Source: Desulfovibrionales bacterium (GTDB lineage Bacteria; Desulfobacterota; Desulfovibrionia; Desulfovibrionales; Desulfonatronaceae). Taken from it: a DNA stretch of 64,000 nt. The stretch spans positions 106,425 through 170,424 of the forward strand of contig REDL01000059.1 in NCBI GenBank assembly GCA_007693505.1. Reading direction: 5' to 3'. Below the pieces are notes generated by a model. The model did no database searches and was not told where the DNA came from. It saw only the letters and a list, made by a program, of their open reading frames with translations. Every line of letters starts with the position of its first letter. The first letter of the stretch is position 1. Below are positions 40,883 through 50,139 of this stretch, in pieces. The position numbers were made by a program, and so were the translations under genes.

Positions 40883-43441
40883 ATGAAATATTCCCTGCTT
40901 GTTCCCTGTAGTCTGTTCCTGTCCCTTGCGGTATGGGCAATTCTCTCTTGGCCGTTGCCCATGCATTTCTTCACTGCTGTGCCTGTATCCGCGCATGGCG
41001 GGGAGGAACACGCAGTCCGATTCATGGTTCCTTCAGATGCCTTGCAGTTGTTGTATTACTTTCAGCTTGTCAAGGAATGGGTCACCGGAGGGACGCCTTT
41101 ATTTTACAACCTTTATGAATTCAATACCGGGAATGACGAGGAGCGATTCATTCCAGGCGGATACTACGTCCCATTCTCTCTCATCTATACCGTGGGCGCT
41201 CTTGTTGGCGGTCAGGCCTTTGGCATGAATCTCGCGGGGGTTGTGTCTCTTTGGATATCCTTGCTGGCCACATGGCTTCTATTACGGCGATATGTGCAAG
41301 ATGAGCTGATTGTTGCGCTGTTCAGTGTTTTTGCTCTGGCCATGCCGTTTCGATGGATGCAGCTTATGGACGCGAGTCCGGCAGGGTATGCCATGATGTG
41401 GGTTCCTCTGATGCTTCTCGGTCTGGATCTGGCAATCCGGGATGGAAAGATGCTGGGAGGACTTCTTGCCGGGGTGTCGATAATGATGGCTTTTTTTGGT
41501 GATTTGCATGTCTTTTTTTTCAGTTGCCTGCTCCTGCCTGGGTGGTGTGTATTGGCTGGGATTGCCGAGCCACGCTGGAACTTGCCCTTGGGGAAGCGGT
41601 TCGCCGTGTCCGCAAAGGGGCTTTTACCCCTCGCGCTCATGATGATTGTACTGGTATTTGCGGTTTCGTCCCAATCCGCGTCTCTTGATGAGACACACAT
41701 GGGCAGTGGCCGGGACATGCGCGAGGTGGCGATTTTTTCGCCACAAAAAAGTGGTTTTCTCTTTTGGGAAGAGCATGGGATTTCCAATCAGGTCCATGTT
41801 GGCAAAGTTCTCCCATTGCTGTTGGTTGTCGGAAGTCTGGCCATCATTGTCGCGTTTGTACGTAATCCGCGGAGACAGTGGCGGAACATGCTCTTCTGGC
41901 TCCTGCTCCTCGTGGGTATGGGAGGAATCGCTGTTTTGGCCCTTGGTCCGCATGGTATGCGGCATGGCGGACTTTATTCTCTTGTCCGGGAGGTGGTGCC
42001 GCATTACGCCATGGTCCGGCAAGCTGGGAAGATATTCACGCTCATGCCGTCACTTTTAGCTCTGGGTGGGGCGCTGGCATTGTATGCCGTAGTGCAGAGC
42101 CTACCGCGCGGTGATTGGTGGAGGAGGGCCTGCATCGGTCTTGTAGGGGGAGGCCTGATCGGCGGCAATCTTTTTTTGCCCACCCCCACGTTGACCTACC
42201 TGGATACGAGGCAACAGGCGTATCAAGCTGTTGTTGACGATGCGGAAAAGCTGGGAATCGATCCCCGTGCTCTGGTTATAACGCTTTGGCCTGGTGACAG
42301 CCATTTCAGTTCCATCTACCAGCATTATGCTATCGCACACCGGATTCGGATGATCAATGGTTACACGCCAGCCATTGATACGGAATATTTCCATGATGTT
42401 TTCAGACGATTTGAGAGCCTTAACCAGGGCTACTTGGGCGATGATCAGATTGAAAATCTGTTTTCCCGGGGTATCCGGCACATCCTGGTGCACGAGGACA
42501 TTTATCCGGAGAAAGTCGCTCCGTTTCCTGTTTCGTTTCTTTTGCACACCTACATGAGCCATCCCCGACTGGCCTTTTTGGATCAAGATGGCCCTGTGCG
42601 GGCCTTCCGCATTTTGGATCAACCGCGTTTGCAGATGGGAGATGGCCAGCCACAGATTGAAACGCCGCCCTTGTTTCCAGCTCGTTTGTTCGCCCTGGAT
42701 GCGGTGCGGAGGTCTGGAGGGATCTTGGGGCACGATGAGCAGGCCAGTGGTTCAACGTTAGTGGCCTTGTCCGAGTCTGGGGAATCGGTAACGCTTCCTT
42801 GGACAGCGACACCGCCTGCTCCGAACCTGCACTTTCTGGTCCGGGCCAGAGGGGGGGGGAGTGTTATGGCCAGCGTGCACAACATTGATGGTCAGGAGAT
42901 GATTGAAAGGGACCTGCTCGTTGACTCCAATGAGTGGGAGTGGTTCAGGGTCGAGGTTCCGCTATTGACGTTTTCCCAGGTTGCCCTGCACTTGCAGCAT
43001 CAGCATGGGCACGTTGAACTGGATATGGCCATGCTCACTGGTGGTCATTGGCCATTTCTAGCACCTGGTGAGTCGTTAAAACTGGCCGCACCGCTGTTTT
43101 TTCGCGCTGGTTATTCCGATCTGAACACGAACAGCGTCATGTTTCGGGCACTCCGTGAAGATCGAAGGATTGTTTTTTATGGCCCGAGGATGCCTCTGGC
43201 TCCTGGAAGGTACACGGTGGATTTTCAGTTTACGGATGATGCTCCCGCAGGTACGCAGCTTGGCGTGTTGCATGTCGAATTGGACTGGAACACCAAGGAT
43301 GGTCCGGTTTTTGATGTAATGGCTGGCGAGGAGTTGTCATTCTCTCTGGATGTTCCGCGTACTCTCCCCTTGAGTTTCTCGTTCATCTATCTTGGTGCCG
43401 GGGATTTGCGTATTGACCAGATGGTTTTGACTCGGCAGTGA
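40883..43441 (+). CDS. Large membrane protein with C-terminal beta-rich domain
   Basis: This 852-residue protein has an N-terminal signal anchor and about 10-12 transmembrane helices in residues 1-430. A large extracytoplasmic loop follows helix 1 (residues 30-75: DALQLLYYFQLVKEWVTGGTP, FNTGNDEERF), reminiscent of GT-C glycosyltransferases or YfhO-like proteins. From about residue 460 the chain is soluble and rich in beta strands (WTATPPAPNLHFLVRARGGG, HVELDMAMLTGG, YTVDFQFTDDAPAGTQLGVLHVEL), suggesting carbohydrate-binding-like folds. No catalytic motif is certain. Its position beside a polysaccharide deacetylase implies a role in surface glycan assembly. Confidence 0.65.
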   Translation: MKYSLLVPCSLFLSLAVWAILSWPLPMHFFTAVPVSAHGGEEHAVRFMVPSDALQLLYYFQLVKEWVTGGTPLFYNLYEFNTGNDEERFIPGGYYVPFSLIYTVGALVGGQAFGMNLAGVVSLWISLLATWLLLRRYVQDELIVALFSVFALAMPFRWMQLMDASPAGYAMMWVPLMLLGLDLAIRDGKMLGGLLAGVSIMMAFFGDLHVFFFSCLLLPGWCVLAGIAEPRWNLPLGKRFAVSAKGLLPLALMMIVLVFAVSSQSASLDETHMGSGRDMREVAIFSPQKSGFLFWEEHGISNQVHVGKVLPLLLVVGSLAIIVAFVRNPRRQWRNMLFWLLLLVGMGGIAVLALGPHGMRHGGLYSLVREVVPHYAMVRQAGKIFTLMPSLLALGGALALYAVVQSLPRGDWWRRACIGLVGGGLIGGNLFLPTPTLTYLDTRQQAYQAVVDDAEKLGIDPRALVITLWPGDSHFSSIYQHYAIAHRIRMINGYTPAIDTEYFHDVFRRFESLNQGYLGDDQIENLFSRGIRHILVHEDIYPEKVAPFPVSFLLHTYMSHPRLAFLDQDGPVRAFRILDQPRLQMGDGQPQIETPPLFPARLFALDAVRRSGGILGHDEQASGSTLVALSESGESVTLPWTATPPAPNLHFLVRARGGGSVMASVHNIDGQEMIERDLLVDSNEWEWFRVEVPLLTFSQVALHLQHQHGHVELDMAMLTGGHWPFLAPGESLKLAAPLFFRAGYSDLNTNSVMFRALREDRRIVFYGPRMPLAPGRYTVDFQFTDDAPAGTQLGVLHVELDWNTKDGPVFDVMAGEELSFSLDVPRTLPLSFSFIYLGAGDLRIDQMVLTRQ

Positions 43442-43485
43442 TTCCAAACATTTTTTAATGATCATAGCTTGTATTCCGAAAAAAT

Positions 43486-44619
43486 ATGTTCAAAAGTTTA
43501 CGATCCATTTTTGGTGAACTTCAGTTCTTTCGCGGCAATCAATATCCTGGTTTTGTGACAGCCTGTTGTCCTGAACAACTCTTAGCGTCATCGATAACTG
43601 TCTTCATGTTCCACACGGTCGAGCCGCAAACCTTTGAGGCTCAACTGAAGTATTTACAAAGAAATCACTACCAGGTTCTTGATGCCGACCAGTTGTACAT
43701 GTTTCTCCAGGAACGCGTACCGTTACGTAGCCCAGGAGTGATGCTTACCTTTGATGATGGCGAGCGCAGTCTTTATCAGACGGCGTATCCTTTGCTGAAA
43801 AAATACAGCATGAAAGCTGTGGCATTCCTTGTGCCCGGCCGGATACGCGATGACCGCGGAAGTCAGGATCAGGGTTTGAAGCAGTGGCTGACATGGCAGG
43901 AGGTGCGGGAGATGCAGGCCTCGGGTTATGTGGATATGCAATCCCACACCATGGACCATGAACGGATATTCACCGGCCCACAATTGCTGGATTTTCTTCA
44001 GCCTGGACAGTATGATGACGACCTCAGGCTGGATATGCCCACAGTGCTGGACGACTACGGGAAGCCATTGCAGTCCTGGGAGCCGGGTACACCCATCTAT
44101 ACCTTTGATTCCCGGATGGGTGATGCCCCCCGGTATCTCGATTCCGTAGGGCGTCGCAGGGCATGCATCGAACATGTCCGAAATCAGGGAGGAAGCCGGT
44201 TTTTTCAGCAGTCAGGATGGAAGTGTGAGCTGCACACCGTTTGGAAGAAAGCGCAGTCCGCGGAGAACATCGAAAAGTATGAATCCGTTTTCGATCAGCG
44301 GAACGCTATTTATACAAGTCTCAAAGCCTCTCGTGACGTCTTGGAGGAACGCTTGCAAAAGCCTGTCAGGCATGTGGCCTTCCCCTGGTGCAGAGTGGGA
44401 AAACTGGCTCGGGTGTTGAGCCAGGCGGCCGGGTACACGACGAATTTCCTTGGTCCGATTCCCGGAAAGCCTTTGGTCCGACCCGGATGCGATCCCTTCT
44501 CCATTCCTCGCATCAAGGACGATTATCTCTTTCGTCTGCCTGGAAAAGGCCGGCATTCACTTTTTCGCGTATTTGGCCGCAAGCTGATCCGCCGGATGTA
44601 CAAGAAGGATATCTACTGA
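43486..44619 (+). CDS. Polysaccharide deacetylase family protein
   Basis: This 377-residue carbohydrate esterase family 4 protein probably removes N-acetyl groups from a glycan. Motif 1 is LTFDDGERS near residue 88, motif 2 is SHTMDHERI (HxxxH), and a later HVAFPWCRVG replaces the usual YPYG loop. Between motifs 2 and 3 there is an insert of about 130 residues compared with minimal deacetylases. No signal peptide is obvious, so a cytoplasmic or membrane-associated role is possible. Confidence 0.82.
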   Translation: MFKSLRSIFGELQFFRGNQYPGFVTACCPEQLLASSITVFMFHTVEPQTFEAQLKYLQRNHYQVLDADQLYMFLQERVPLRSPGVMLTFDDGERSLYQTAYPLLKKYSMKAVAFLVPGRIRDDRGSQDQGLKQWLTWQEVREMQASGYVDMQSHTMDHERIFTGPQLLDFLQPGQYDDDLRLDMPTVLDDYGKPLQSWEPGTPIYTFDSRMGDAPRYLDSVGRRRACIEHVRNQGGSRFFQQSGWKCELHTVWKKAQSAENIEKYESVFDQRNAIYTSLKASRDVLEERLQKPVRHVAFPWCRVGKLARVLSQAAGYTTNFLGPIPGKPLVRPGCDPFSIPRIKDDYLFRLPGKGRHSLFRVFGRKLIRRMYKKDIY

Positions 44620-44757
44620 TCCTGCAACATCGGCATTGATGGCGTATTCTTGGGTGTGGTTTTCGCGATGTAACTACTACTCAGTTCATTCAAAGAATAG
44701 CGTCCTGGATACCTGCCGCGAGGGAATGCCTGACTTGGAGGCTGTATTGACAAACAT

Positions 44758-44785
44758 GTCATTCCCGCGAAAGCTGGGAATCCAG
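44758..44785 (+). repeat. Dispersed short repeat, copy 2
   Basis: It reads GTCATTCCCGCGAAAGCTGG followed by GAATCCAG and matches the copy near 30753-30780 in both arms. It lies in a 203-nt gap between convergent genes that otherwise shows no gene. Confidence 0.7.
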
Positions 44786-44822
44786 CTTCGGAATGGGGCT
44801 CTGGCACGGCAGTGCTGAGTAA

Positions 44823-45575
44823 TTACTTCTCGACAAGGTCAAGCCCGCCAATAATGCTCTCCAGTTTGCTGTTCAATGCCGCATAGCCCCTGTGGTTGAT
44901 ATGCAGGTAGTCCTCGCTGTACCTGCGATGAACCACACCGTCTTTATCCGCCAGAATTGAACCTGAATCCAGGAGGTGGACATTTGGTCCTGCCAGGTCC
45001 TGGAGATGTTTGTTGACCGTCAGAATTGTATCAGAGACGGTGTCCTTCCAGAACAGCGAACGGAATATGCCGACCTTGCCAAGTGGAAAAATCGTGGTGA
45101 TGACGACCTGGATGTCCTCCTTCCTGGCACGGTCAACCATCCAGTGGATGTTCGCAACGGTCTGCTGAAGTATCCGATCCTGCTGGTCAGGAAATGCCGG
45201 CATGGCGCGCAGGTCGTTTACGCCCACCTGCAGCACCAGTACGTTCACATCCAGTTCCAGAACATGGTGGTCAAAGCGACATCTTACCTGCGACGTGCTC
45301 TGCCCACCAATGCCCCGATTGATAAATCGAACATCTGCTTGGGCAAGATTTGGTACTGGCCATGCCGCGGCTCGGGAGTCACCAAAAAAAAGGACAACGG
45401 GTCTCCCATCCGGTTTGGATATGTCATTATCCTGATATGTCAGTTGCCCGAGTCCGTCCAGTCGGGTTGCATGCAGATTGAGATAGATGTTTCGGCATTG
45501 GCGCATGAGCAGAAGGTTGAGCAAAAGAGAGCCAACAAGAAGAATTATAAGGACTGGGGTCATGATCCTGAGCAT
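44823..45575 (-). CDS. SGNH/GDSL hydrolase, membrane-anchored
   Basis: This 250-residue esterase or deacetylase has an N-terminal hydrophobic anchor (residues 3-25) and an SGNH fold. Block I is VVLFFGDSRAAAWP with the nucleophile serine, block II is FINRGIGGQST, block III is VLQVGVNDLRA, and block V is DYLHINHRGYAAL with the Asp/His pair. The active site should face the periplasm. As last gene of a minus-strand glycan operon it may remove O-acyl groups from the product. Confidence 0.88.
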   Translation of the reverse strand: MLRIMTPVLIILLVGSLLLNLLLMRQCRNIYLNLHATRLDGLGQLTYQDNDISKPDGRPVVLFFGDSRAAAWPVPNLAQADVRFINRGIGGQSTSQVRCRFDHHVLELDVNVLVLQVGVNDLRAMPAFPDQQDRILQQTVANIHWMVDRARKEDIQVVITTIFPLGKVGIFRSLFWKDTVSDTILTVNKHLQDLAGPNVHLLDSGSILADKDGVVHRRYSEDYLHINHRGYAALNSKLESIIGGLDLVEK

Positions 45576-45631
45576 ATGCTGTGTGCAAGATGTCGTTCAG
45601 GTGAGGCCGCGGAGGATCTGGGCAGTGTCGT

Positions 45632-46660
45632 CTAGACCAATTTGCGAATGAGAAGCCAATAAAAATTGAAAAAACCGACATAACCGCGTTTCAGGATTTT
45701 AAGCAAAGGATTAGTCAGCAGTTGAGGAGGGACGTAGAGGTCGCCTGAATGGAAGACATCCCTGTCACGTACTACTTTGAGTTGCTGGACATGACGGCGT
45801 TTACGCAGCAAATCGGGAAATTGACGTGTGGCGGCCCATGTGCCTGCCACATATTCCCTACCAGCTCCTTTGGCCAGAAGGAAAAGGAATTGTGAACATT
45901 CGAATATGAACAAAGCCGGAGCACTCAAGACAAGTGTTCGCCAGGAATACATTTTGATGATGAAAAACCATCTGTTGCGCACTTGAAAAAAGGCCTTGGA
46001 TGTCCCGCGGGGAGCTGCGGTATGCAGGACTTTGGCGGCTGCGACATTGATGCAGGGGTGTCCTGCCAAGGTCAGGCGAAAAAGAAAGTCGCCATCTTCC
46101 CAGTTGAAGACGTATGCCTCGTCAAATCCACCGATCCGCAGGGACAAGGTTTTCTCCAAGAGCAGTGCTCCACCGGAAACAACATCATACGCGGCGTAAT
46201 CGTTCTCAGTCTGTGTTTTCGGAATATACGCGCACAGATAATGGATGTATCCGCCGTTATAATGGGTGGAAAGCCGTGGGTCATGTTGATCGATGATGGT
46301 TGGGTGCACGGCTCCGGCATGGGAGAGCTTCTGTTTGACCCGGATCAGGTGGCTGAGGCAATCCGGTTCAACGACGATATCATTGTCCAGCAGGAAAATG
46401 AGCTCGCTGCCAGCCTCGGCCAGCGCCCTGTTGCGAGCTGCTGCGGCCCCCTGGTTCTGACCCAACTCCACGAGGCGGAAGTTCGGGAATTTTGCCACCA
46501 CCATTTCCTGGCTGCCGTCCGTAGAGCCGTCGTCAATGACAACCACTTCGGCCACATCCGGGTAGGAAAGGTGGTCAATGGCAGAAAGTGTATGCTCCAG
46601 CCTGGCGATGCCGTTGTAGTTGATGACCGCGATGCTGACACGCGGCAATTCTGCGGTCAT
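45632..46660 (-). CDS. Family 2 glycosyltransferase
   Basis: This 342-residue GT-A enzyme has VSIAVINYNGIARLEHTLSAI, VVIDDGSTDGSQEM and the DxD-like metal site FLLDNDIVVEPDCL. GGALLLEKTLSLRIGGFDEAYVFNWEDGDFLFRL is typical of rhamnosyl-like GT2 enzymes. Hydrophobic segments near residues 235-262 may anchor it to the membrane. It overlaps the methyltransferase gene by 4 nt. Confidence 0.92.
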   Translation of the reverse strand: MTAELPRVSIAVINYNGIARLEHTLSAIDHLSYPDVAEVVVIDDGSTDGSQEMVVAKFPNFRLVELGQNQGAAAARNRALAEAGSELIFLLDNDIVVEPDCLSHLIRVKQKLSHAGAVHPTIIDQHDPRLSTHYNGGYIHYLCAYIPKTQTENDYAAYDVVSGGALLLEKTLSLRIGGFDEAYVFNWEDGDFLFRLTLAGHPCINVAAAKVLHTAAPRGTSKAFFQVRNRWFFIIKMYSWRTLVLSAPALFIFECSQFLFLLAKGAGREYVAGTWAATRQFPDLLRKRRHVQQLKVVRDRDVFHSGDLYVPPQLLTNPLLKILKRGYVGFFNFYWLLIRKLV

Positions 46661-47436
46661 GAATCATGCCTGGGTGGATCAGTTTTCTCAAAAAGCATCA
46701 TCTCGTAGCCGGGGTGAGTCTGCACATGGGTACTGGTAAGGTCAGGAATCGACGCCAAAAGAGGATGAATGGTGCGGGCACCAATTTTTTTGAGCTCCAG
46801 GCCCTCCTCAGCTTCTCCGGAAGCAAAAACATCAACAGCCAGTAATCTCCCACCAGGAGTAAGACGCGTAACAAGGCCGTGGACAGCTTGGTTGATTTGT
46901 TCAAGATTCAGGTAGTACAAAATTTCCGAACAGGTAATCAGGTCATAGGATTCCTGCGGTCGAAAGGTGAACACATCAGCCTGTTGAAAGGCAACGCGAG
47001 GATTATCTGCATGCATCCGTTGGGCACGTTCAACAGCAACCTTGGAAATGTCGATGCCCAGCAGGCGATCGCCAAGGGGAGCAAGAACCGTGGTCATGTA
47101 CCCTTCTCCACACCCAACCTCGAGGATATTGGCATAGTGACGGTCGTTGAGAAATGCTGCAATACGTTCTCTCTTGATCCGTTCCTCCTCACTTGCAGCA
47201 TAGTTGTATGTATCCGGTTTGCGGTATCGCCAGTCAAAATAGGCCGCGACCAGCCAGCGGTTCCGTTCGAGGACGGGGCGAACCCAAGGATGGTTTTTGG
47301 CTAGGAAAGACAATTTTCGCAGAGCGTTCAATGGCATGGCAATTGTCCAGTTGTGTTTTGTTGGAAAGTTTGTGCTGAAAAAGATCCGTGGAGGTGACGA
47401 GCGAAAGCGTGTACCCCTCCTGTACGAAGCAGTCAC
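46657..47436 (-). CDS. Class I SAM-dependent methyltransferase
   Basis: This 259-residue enzyme has SAM motif I ILEVGCGEGYMTTVLAPLGD, motif II LLGIDISKVAVERAQRMHAD, FQQADVFTF and SYDLITCSEILYYL. The substrate is unknown. It overlaps both neighbours (GT2 and flippase-like genes) by 4 nt, so it likely methylates a sugar or lipid made by this operon. The first 30 residues are atypical, so an internal start such as MPLNALRKL is possible. Confidence 0.88.
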   Translation of the reverse strand: MTASYRRGTRFRSSPPRIFFSTNFPTKHNWTIAMPLNALRKLSFLAKNHPWVRPVLERNRWLVAAYFDWRYRKPDTYNYAASEEERIKRERIAAFLNDRHYANILEVGCGEGYMTTVLAPLGDRLLGIDISKVAVERAQRMHADNPRVAFQQADVFTFRPQESYDLITCSEILYYLNLEQINQAVHGLVTRLTPGGRLLAVDVFASGEAEEGLELKKIGARTIHPLLASIPDLTSTHVQTHPGYEMMLFEKTDPPRHDS

Positions 47437-48428
47437 CGCGTATTAGCCGCACAGTGGACGACCTCGCCCTTCCTGGCCCCGACCAGACCTCCGCGGAGGT
47501 AAAAGTAAAATCCGGGAAGAATAACAATTCTGCTGAGCAAATGCTCCAGGATGGAAATACTCACTGCACCGACGCCAGAAACGCCAAGACCGCGTAACGC
47601 GGCAAAAAACGCGCCTTCTTGCAATCCGATGCCGCCGATGGATATGGGCAACATCAGGAGAATCCAGGCCAGGGGCATGACCAGGGCCAGGGCGAGAAAA
47701 TCAATGTGAATGTTCAAGGCCAGGGCTTCCAAATAGACAATGACGACACGGACGAACAGTATCAGCAGGGTCAATGCCGAGGCCAGTGCCAGAATGCGCG
47801 GTTGCTGCCCATATTCCAGAAAGCTTTGGTAGATGGTCTTCAGTTTATCGGAAAGGCCGACTCCAAGAATGCGCCTGATCAGCGGCCCAAGGAGTCGGGA
47901 AAACATCGGACGCGTGAACGCCAATCCAACGATGAAAAATGCGCAACACAGGGCTATCAGCATCAGGGCCACGGACCAGGGAAGATACCGCCCAGCAGCA
48001 AATATACCGGCTACCGCGGCAACGATCAGGGTGATGCCCACGTTCAGGCCGCGGTCCAGCGCAGAGGCTGCCACGGCCTGAATGGATCTGTCGGTGCACT
48101 TGGCAATGGCCATCATGCGTAACACATCCACCCCAACGTTGGACGGCAGGAAGCTTCCCAGGCATCCGGTTGTCATTTGGATACGAAACAGTGACCACAA
48201 GGGCAAGACAACGCCTTGGGCCCGCAACATAACCTGCCATCTCCAGGTATTGACCAATCGATCCGCAAGCTGCGCCGCAAGGACAAGCAGGATAAATTCC
48301 GGGCGAATGCCCAGCAACAGGTTGACGAGATCCTGGAGGTTGATGCTGTAGGCCAGGATAGCCAGCAGGCTGAAGCTGAGGACAACTCGGAGGATAAAGT
48401 GGTTTTTCTTGGAGTTGGTGGTTGTCAC
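47433..48428 (-). CDS. UPF0104 / lysylphosphatidylglycerol synthase TM-like protein
   Basis: This 331-residue membrane protein has about eight transmembrane helices and the family motifs RPEFILLVLAAQLADRLVNTWRWQVMLRAQG, GSFLPSNVGVDVLRMMAI, ALDRGLNVGI and PISIGGIGLQEGAFFAALRGLG. Members are proposed flippases or permeases for lipid-linked compounds. It overlaps the methyltransferase start by 4 nt and is preceded 43 nt upstream by the lipoprotein gene. Confidence 0.9.
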   Translation of the reverse strand: MTTTNSKKNHFILRVVLSFSLLAILAYSINLQDLVNLLLGIRPEFILLVLAAQLADRLVNTWRWQVMLRAQGVVLPLWSLFRIQMTTGCLGSFLPSNVGVDVLRMMAIAKCTDRSIQAVAASALDRGLNVGITLIVAAVAGIFAAGRYLPWSVALMLIALCCAFFIVGLAFTRPMFSRLLGPLIRRILGVGLSDKLKTIYQSFLEYGQQPRILALASALTLLILFVRVVIVYLEALALNIHIDFLALALVMPLAWILLMLPISIGGIGLQEGAFFAALRGLGVSGVGAVSISILEHLLSRIVILPGFYFYLRGGLVGARKGEVVHCAANTR

Positions 48429-48471
48429 GGATGCAATGTGGCCTCAAGTGTCGATAAAAATGAAGTGACCG

Positions 48472-49947
48472 CTATAGTTGTTGTACCTGATAAAACAAGG
48501 GAATCATCAAGGCGTCACTGTCCATGGATAAGCGCTCTCCCTCGAGGTCAGGACGGTCATCATACGGCTCGACGAGAAGGTGGAAGATCTCCCCGGGTGC
48601 GCGATACGCATCCTCAAGTACCGCTCCATCGCGAATGACCCAATGGGCAATCAGCATTTCCGGGTAGTCAAAAGTGCCGGTAAGAACATTTTCAATGGTG
48701 TATCTGTGGGCAACAAGGGCCCGGTCATAGGGGAGGATGGCCTCAACAGTAGGAATCGCGACAGTTTCCTCAAGACGGGCACGGACCTCTACGGCTGTAT
48801 CCGGGGAGAGGATTTGGTCGTGGGCCGGTTCTTCCGTCGCTGCGGCAGGTGCGGGTACTTTATCATCAACGGCGACCTGAGTTTTGGGGTCATCTATGTA
48901 CGCCAGAATCAGTTCCAGGCCGGAAAGGGTCCAGACATCCGGGTAGAAGTCGGCCCGCTGATCACCAGTCAGGCGGACCCATGCTTCAATTTGCTGGAAA
49001 TCCTCGCTGAAGCGACCAATGTGCACGGAAACGTCCGTTCCTCCTCCACCAATCTTGTTGCCGCCGCCTCCGACCTTGTATGGCCCGGTCATGGTCATGA
49101 AGCGAGGGTGGTTGGACCAGCGGGGGTGGTAAACTTCATAGCCGTTGATGCCGGGAGCGCTGTTGATGTTCACCTGCCAGCGCCGATCCGTGCCGTACTG
49201 GATCATGTCCAGGTTGCGGTGCGCTCCGTCGAACATCCAGAACAGGTTCTGGTCATCGGGCGAGAGGGAAACCCAGCAACCCCGGCCAAGGCGCGTCCAG
49301 CCACCATTGGGTAAATGGGCTACACCGGCATCCGACCAGGGAAACATGCCCCCGGCAAGTCTGCCGTCAATGGAGAGTTGAAAGTTGTCCTCGGTTACCG
49401 GCGACATGTCCCAGATCAGCTCCGCGGGGGACAATCCATCCAGGGGGATCCGCTCGACCCGGTGATAGGAAGGCGCTCGGTCTTGGGTTTTCTCCGTACC
49501 AACAATGACAAATTCGCGGCCGCTTCCAGGCTCGGCCCAAACTTCCAATGCGGTCCCATCGGTCAATTTGGTCAGGTTAGCCCCATCCCAGCCCACGATC
49601 ATCACCGCACCCTGGTTGCGATCCGTATACACCACGCGATCGCCATGGGGCGTGATCATTGGCTTGGCGTAGTTTGCCGGTTGCTCAAGAATGACCCGCT
49701 CCCCACGGCCGTCCCTGGAGTCGAACCCCATCAGGCGCAGCCGGTCGCCACGGGCAAAAGGATCCCCGCCGTCCCCAACGTCCTGGACCCAGGTGACGCG
49801 TGTATGGCTGCCGGTAAGGTCTTCGACCTGTTCTCCCAAGGAGCCAGCCGGTGAAGCATGGTTGGCTGTTGAAGGTTCATCTCTATTACGGGAACAGGCC
49901 ATGAGCAAACTGGATATCAGCACCAGTAGGCAAAGAAAACTGAGCAA
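48472..49947 (-). CDS. Lipoprotein with TolB-like beta-propeller
   Basis: This 491-residue protein has a lipobox ending at C18 (SLLMAC). Repeated strand patterns such as YAKPMITPHGDRVVYTDRNQG, DNFQLSIDGRLAGGMFPWSDAG, CWVSLSPDDQNLFWMFDGAH and HPRWSNHPRFMTMTGPYK resemble TolB/WD40-like propeller blades. A glycine-rich insertion (VGGGGNKIGGGGTD) follows. The last 110 residues form a separate region after a linker rich in Ala and Glu. It probably binds or processes a periplasmic glycan. A palindrome at 50021-50036 lies upstream of its start. Confidence 0.75.
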   Translation of the reverse strand: MLSFLCLLVLISSLLMACSRNRDEPSTANHASPAGSLGEQVEDLTGSHTRVTWVQDVGDGGDPFARGDRLRLMGFDSRDGRGERVILEQPANYAKPMITPHGDRVVYTDRNQGAVMIVGWDGANLTKLTDGTALEVWAEPGSGREFVIVGTEKTQDRAPSYHRVERIPLDGLSPAELIWDMSPVTEDNFQLSIDGRLAGGMFPWSDAGVAHLPNGGWTRLGRGCWVSLSPDDQNLFWMFDGAHRNLDMIQYGTDRRWQVNINSAPGINGYEVYHPRWSNHPRFMTMTGPYKVGGGGNKIGGGGTDVSVHIGRFSEDFQQIEAWVRLTGDQRADFYPDVWTLSGLELILAYIDDPKTQVAVDDKVPAPAAATEEPAHDQILSPDTAVEVRARLEETVAIPTVEAILPYDRALVAHRYTIENVLTGTFDYPEMLIAHWVIRDGAVLEDAYRAPGEIFHLLVEPYDDRPDLEGERLSMDSDALMIPLFYQVQQL

Positions 49948-50020
49948 ACGAAATGCATTGTTTTTTTAAAAAGAGTCGGCTGCATAAAAACACTCCTGAT
50001 TTGGAGACAAAAAAAAATAT

Positions 50021-50036
50021 CATCCATGCATGGATG
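50021..50036. promoter_or_regulatory. 16-bp perfect palindrome, possible operator
   Basis: CATCCATGCATGGATG is fully self-complementary and lies about 75 nt upstream of the lipoprotein start, next to a run of A residues (AAAAAAAAA near 50009). The position fits a regulator site for the downstream minus-strand operon, but no regulator gene is in the window. Confidence 0.4.
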
Positions 50037-50139
50037 CTCGAATCAAGCAAATGGGGAAACGACTTCCCAACACCTTCACTGTAAAATGTGTCAATGAGAT
50101 TGCAAGGTACGCCTCAGAAAAAACTGCTCAAGGAAGGTT

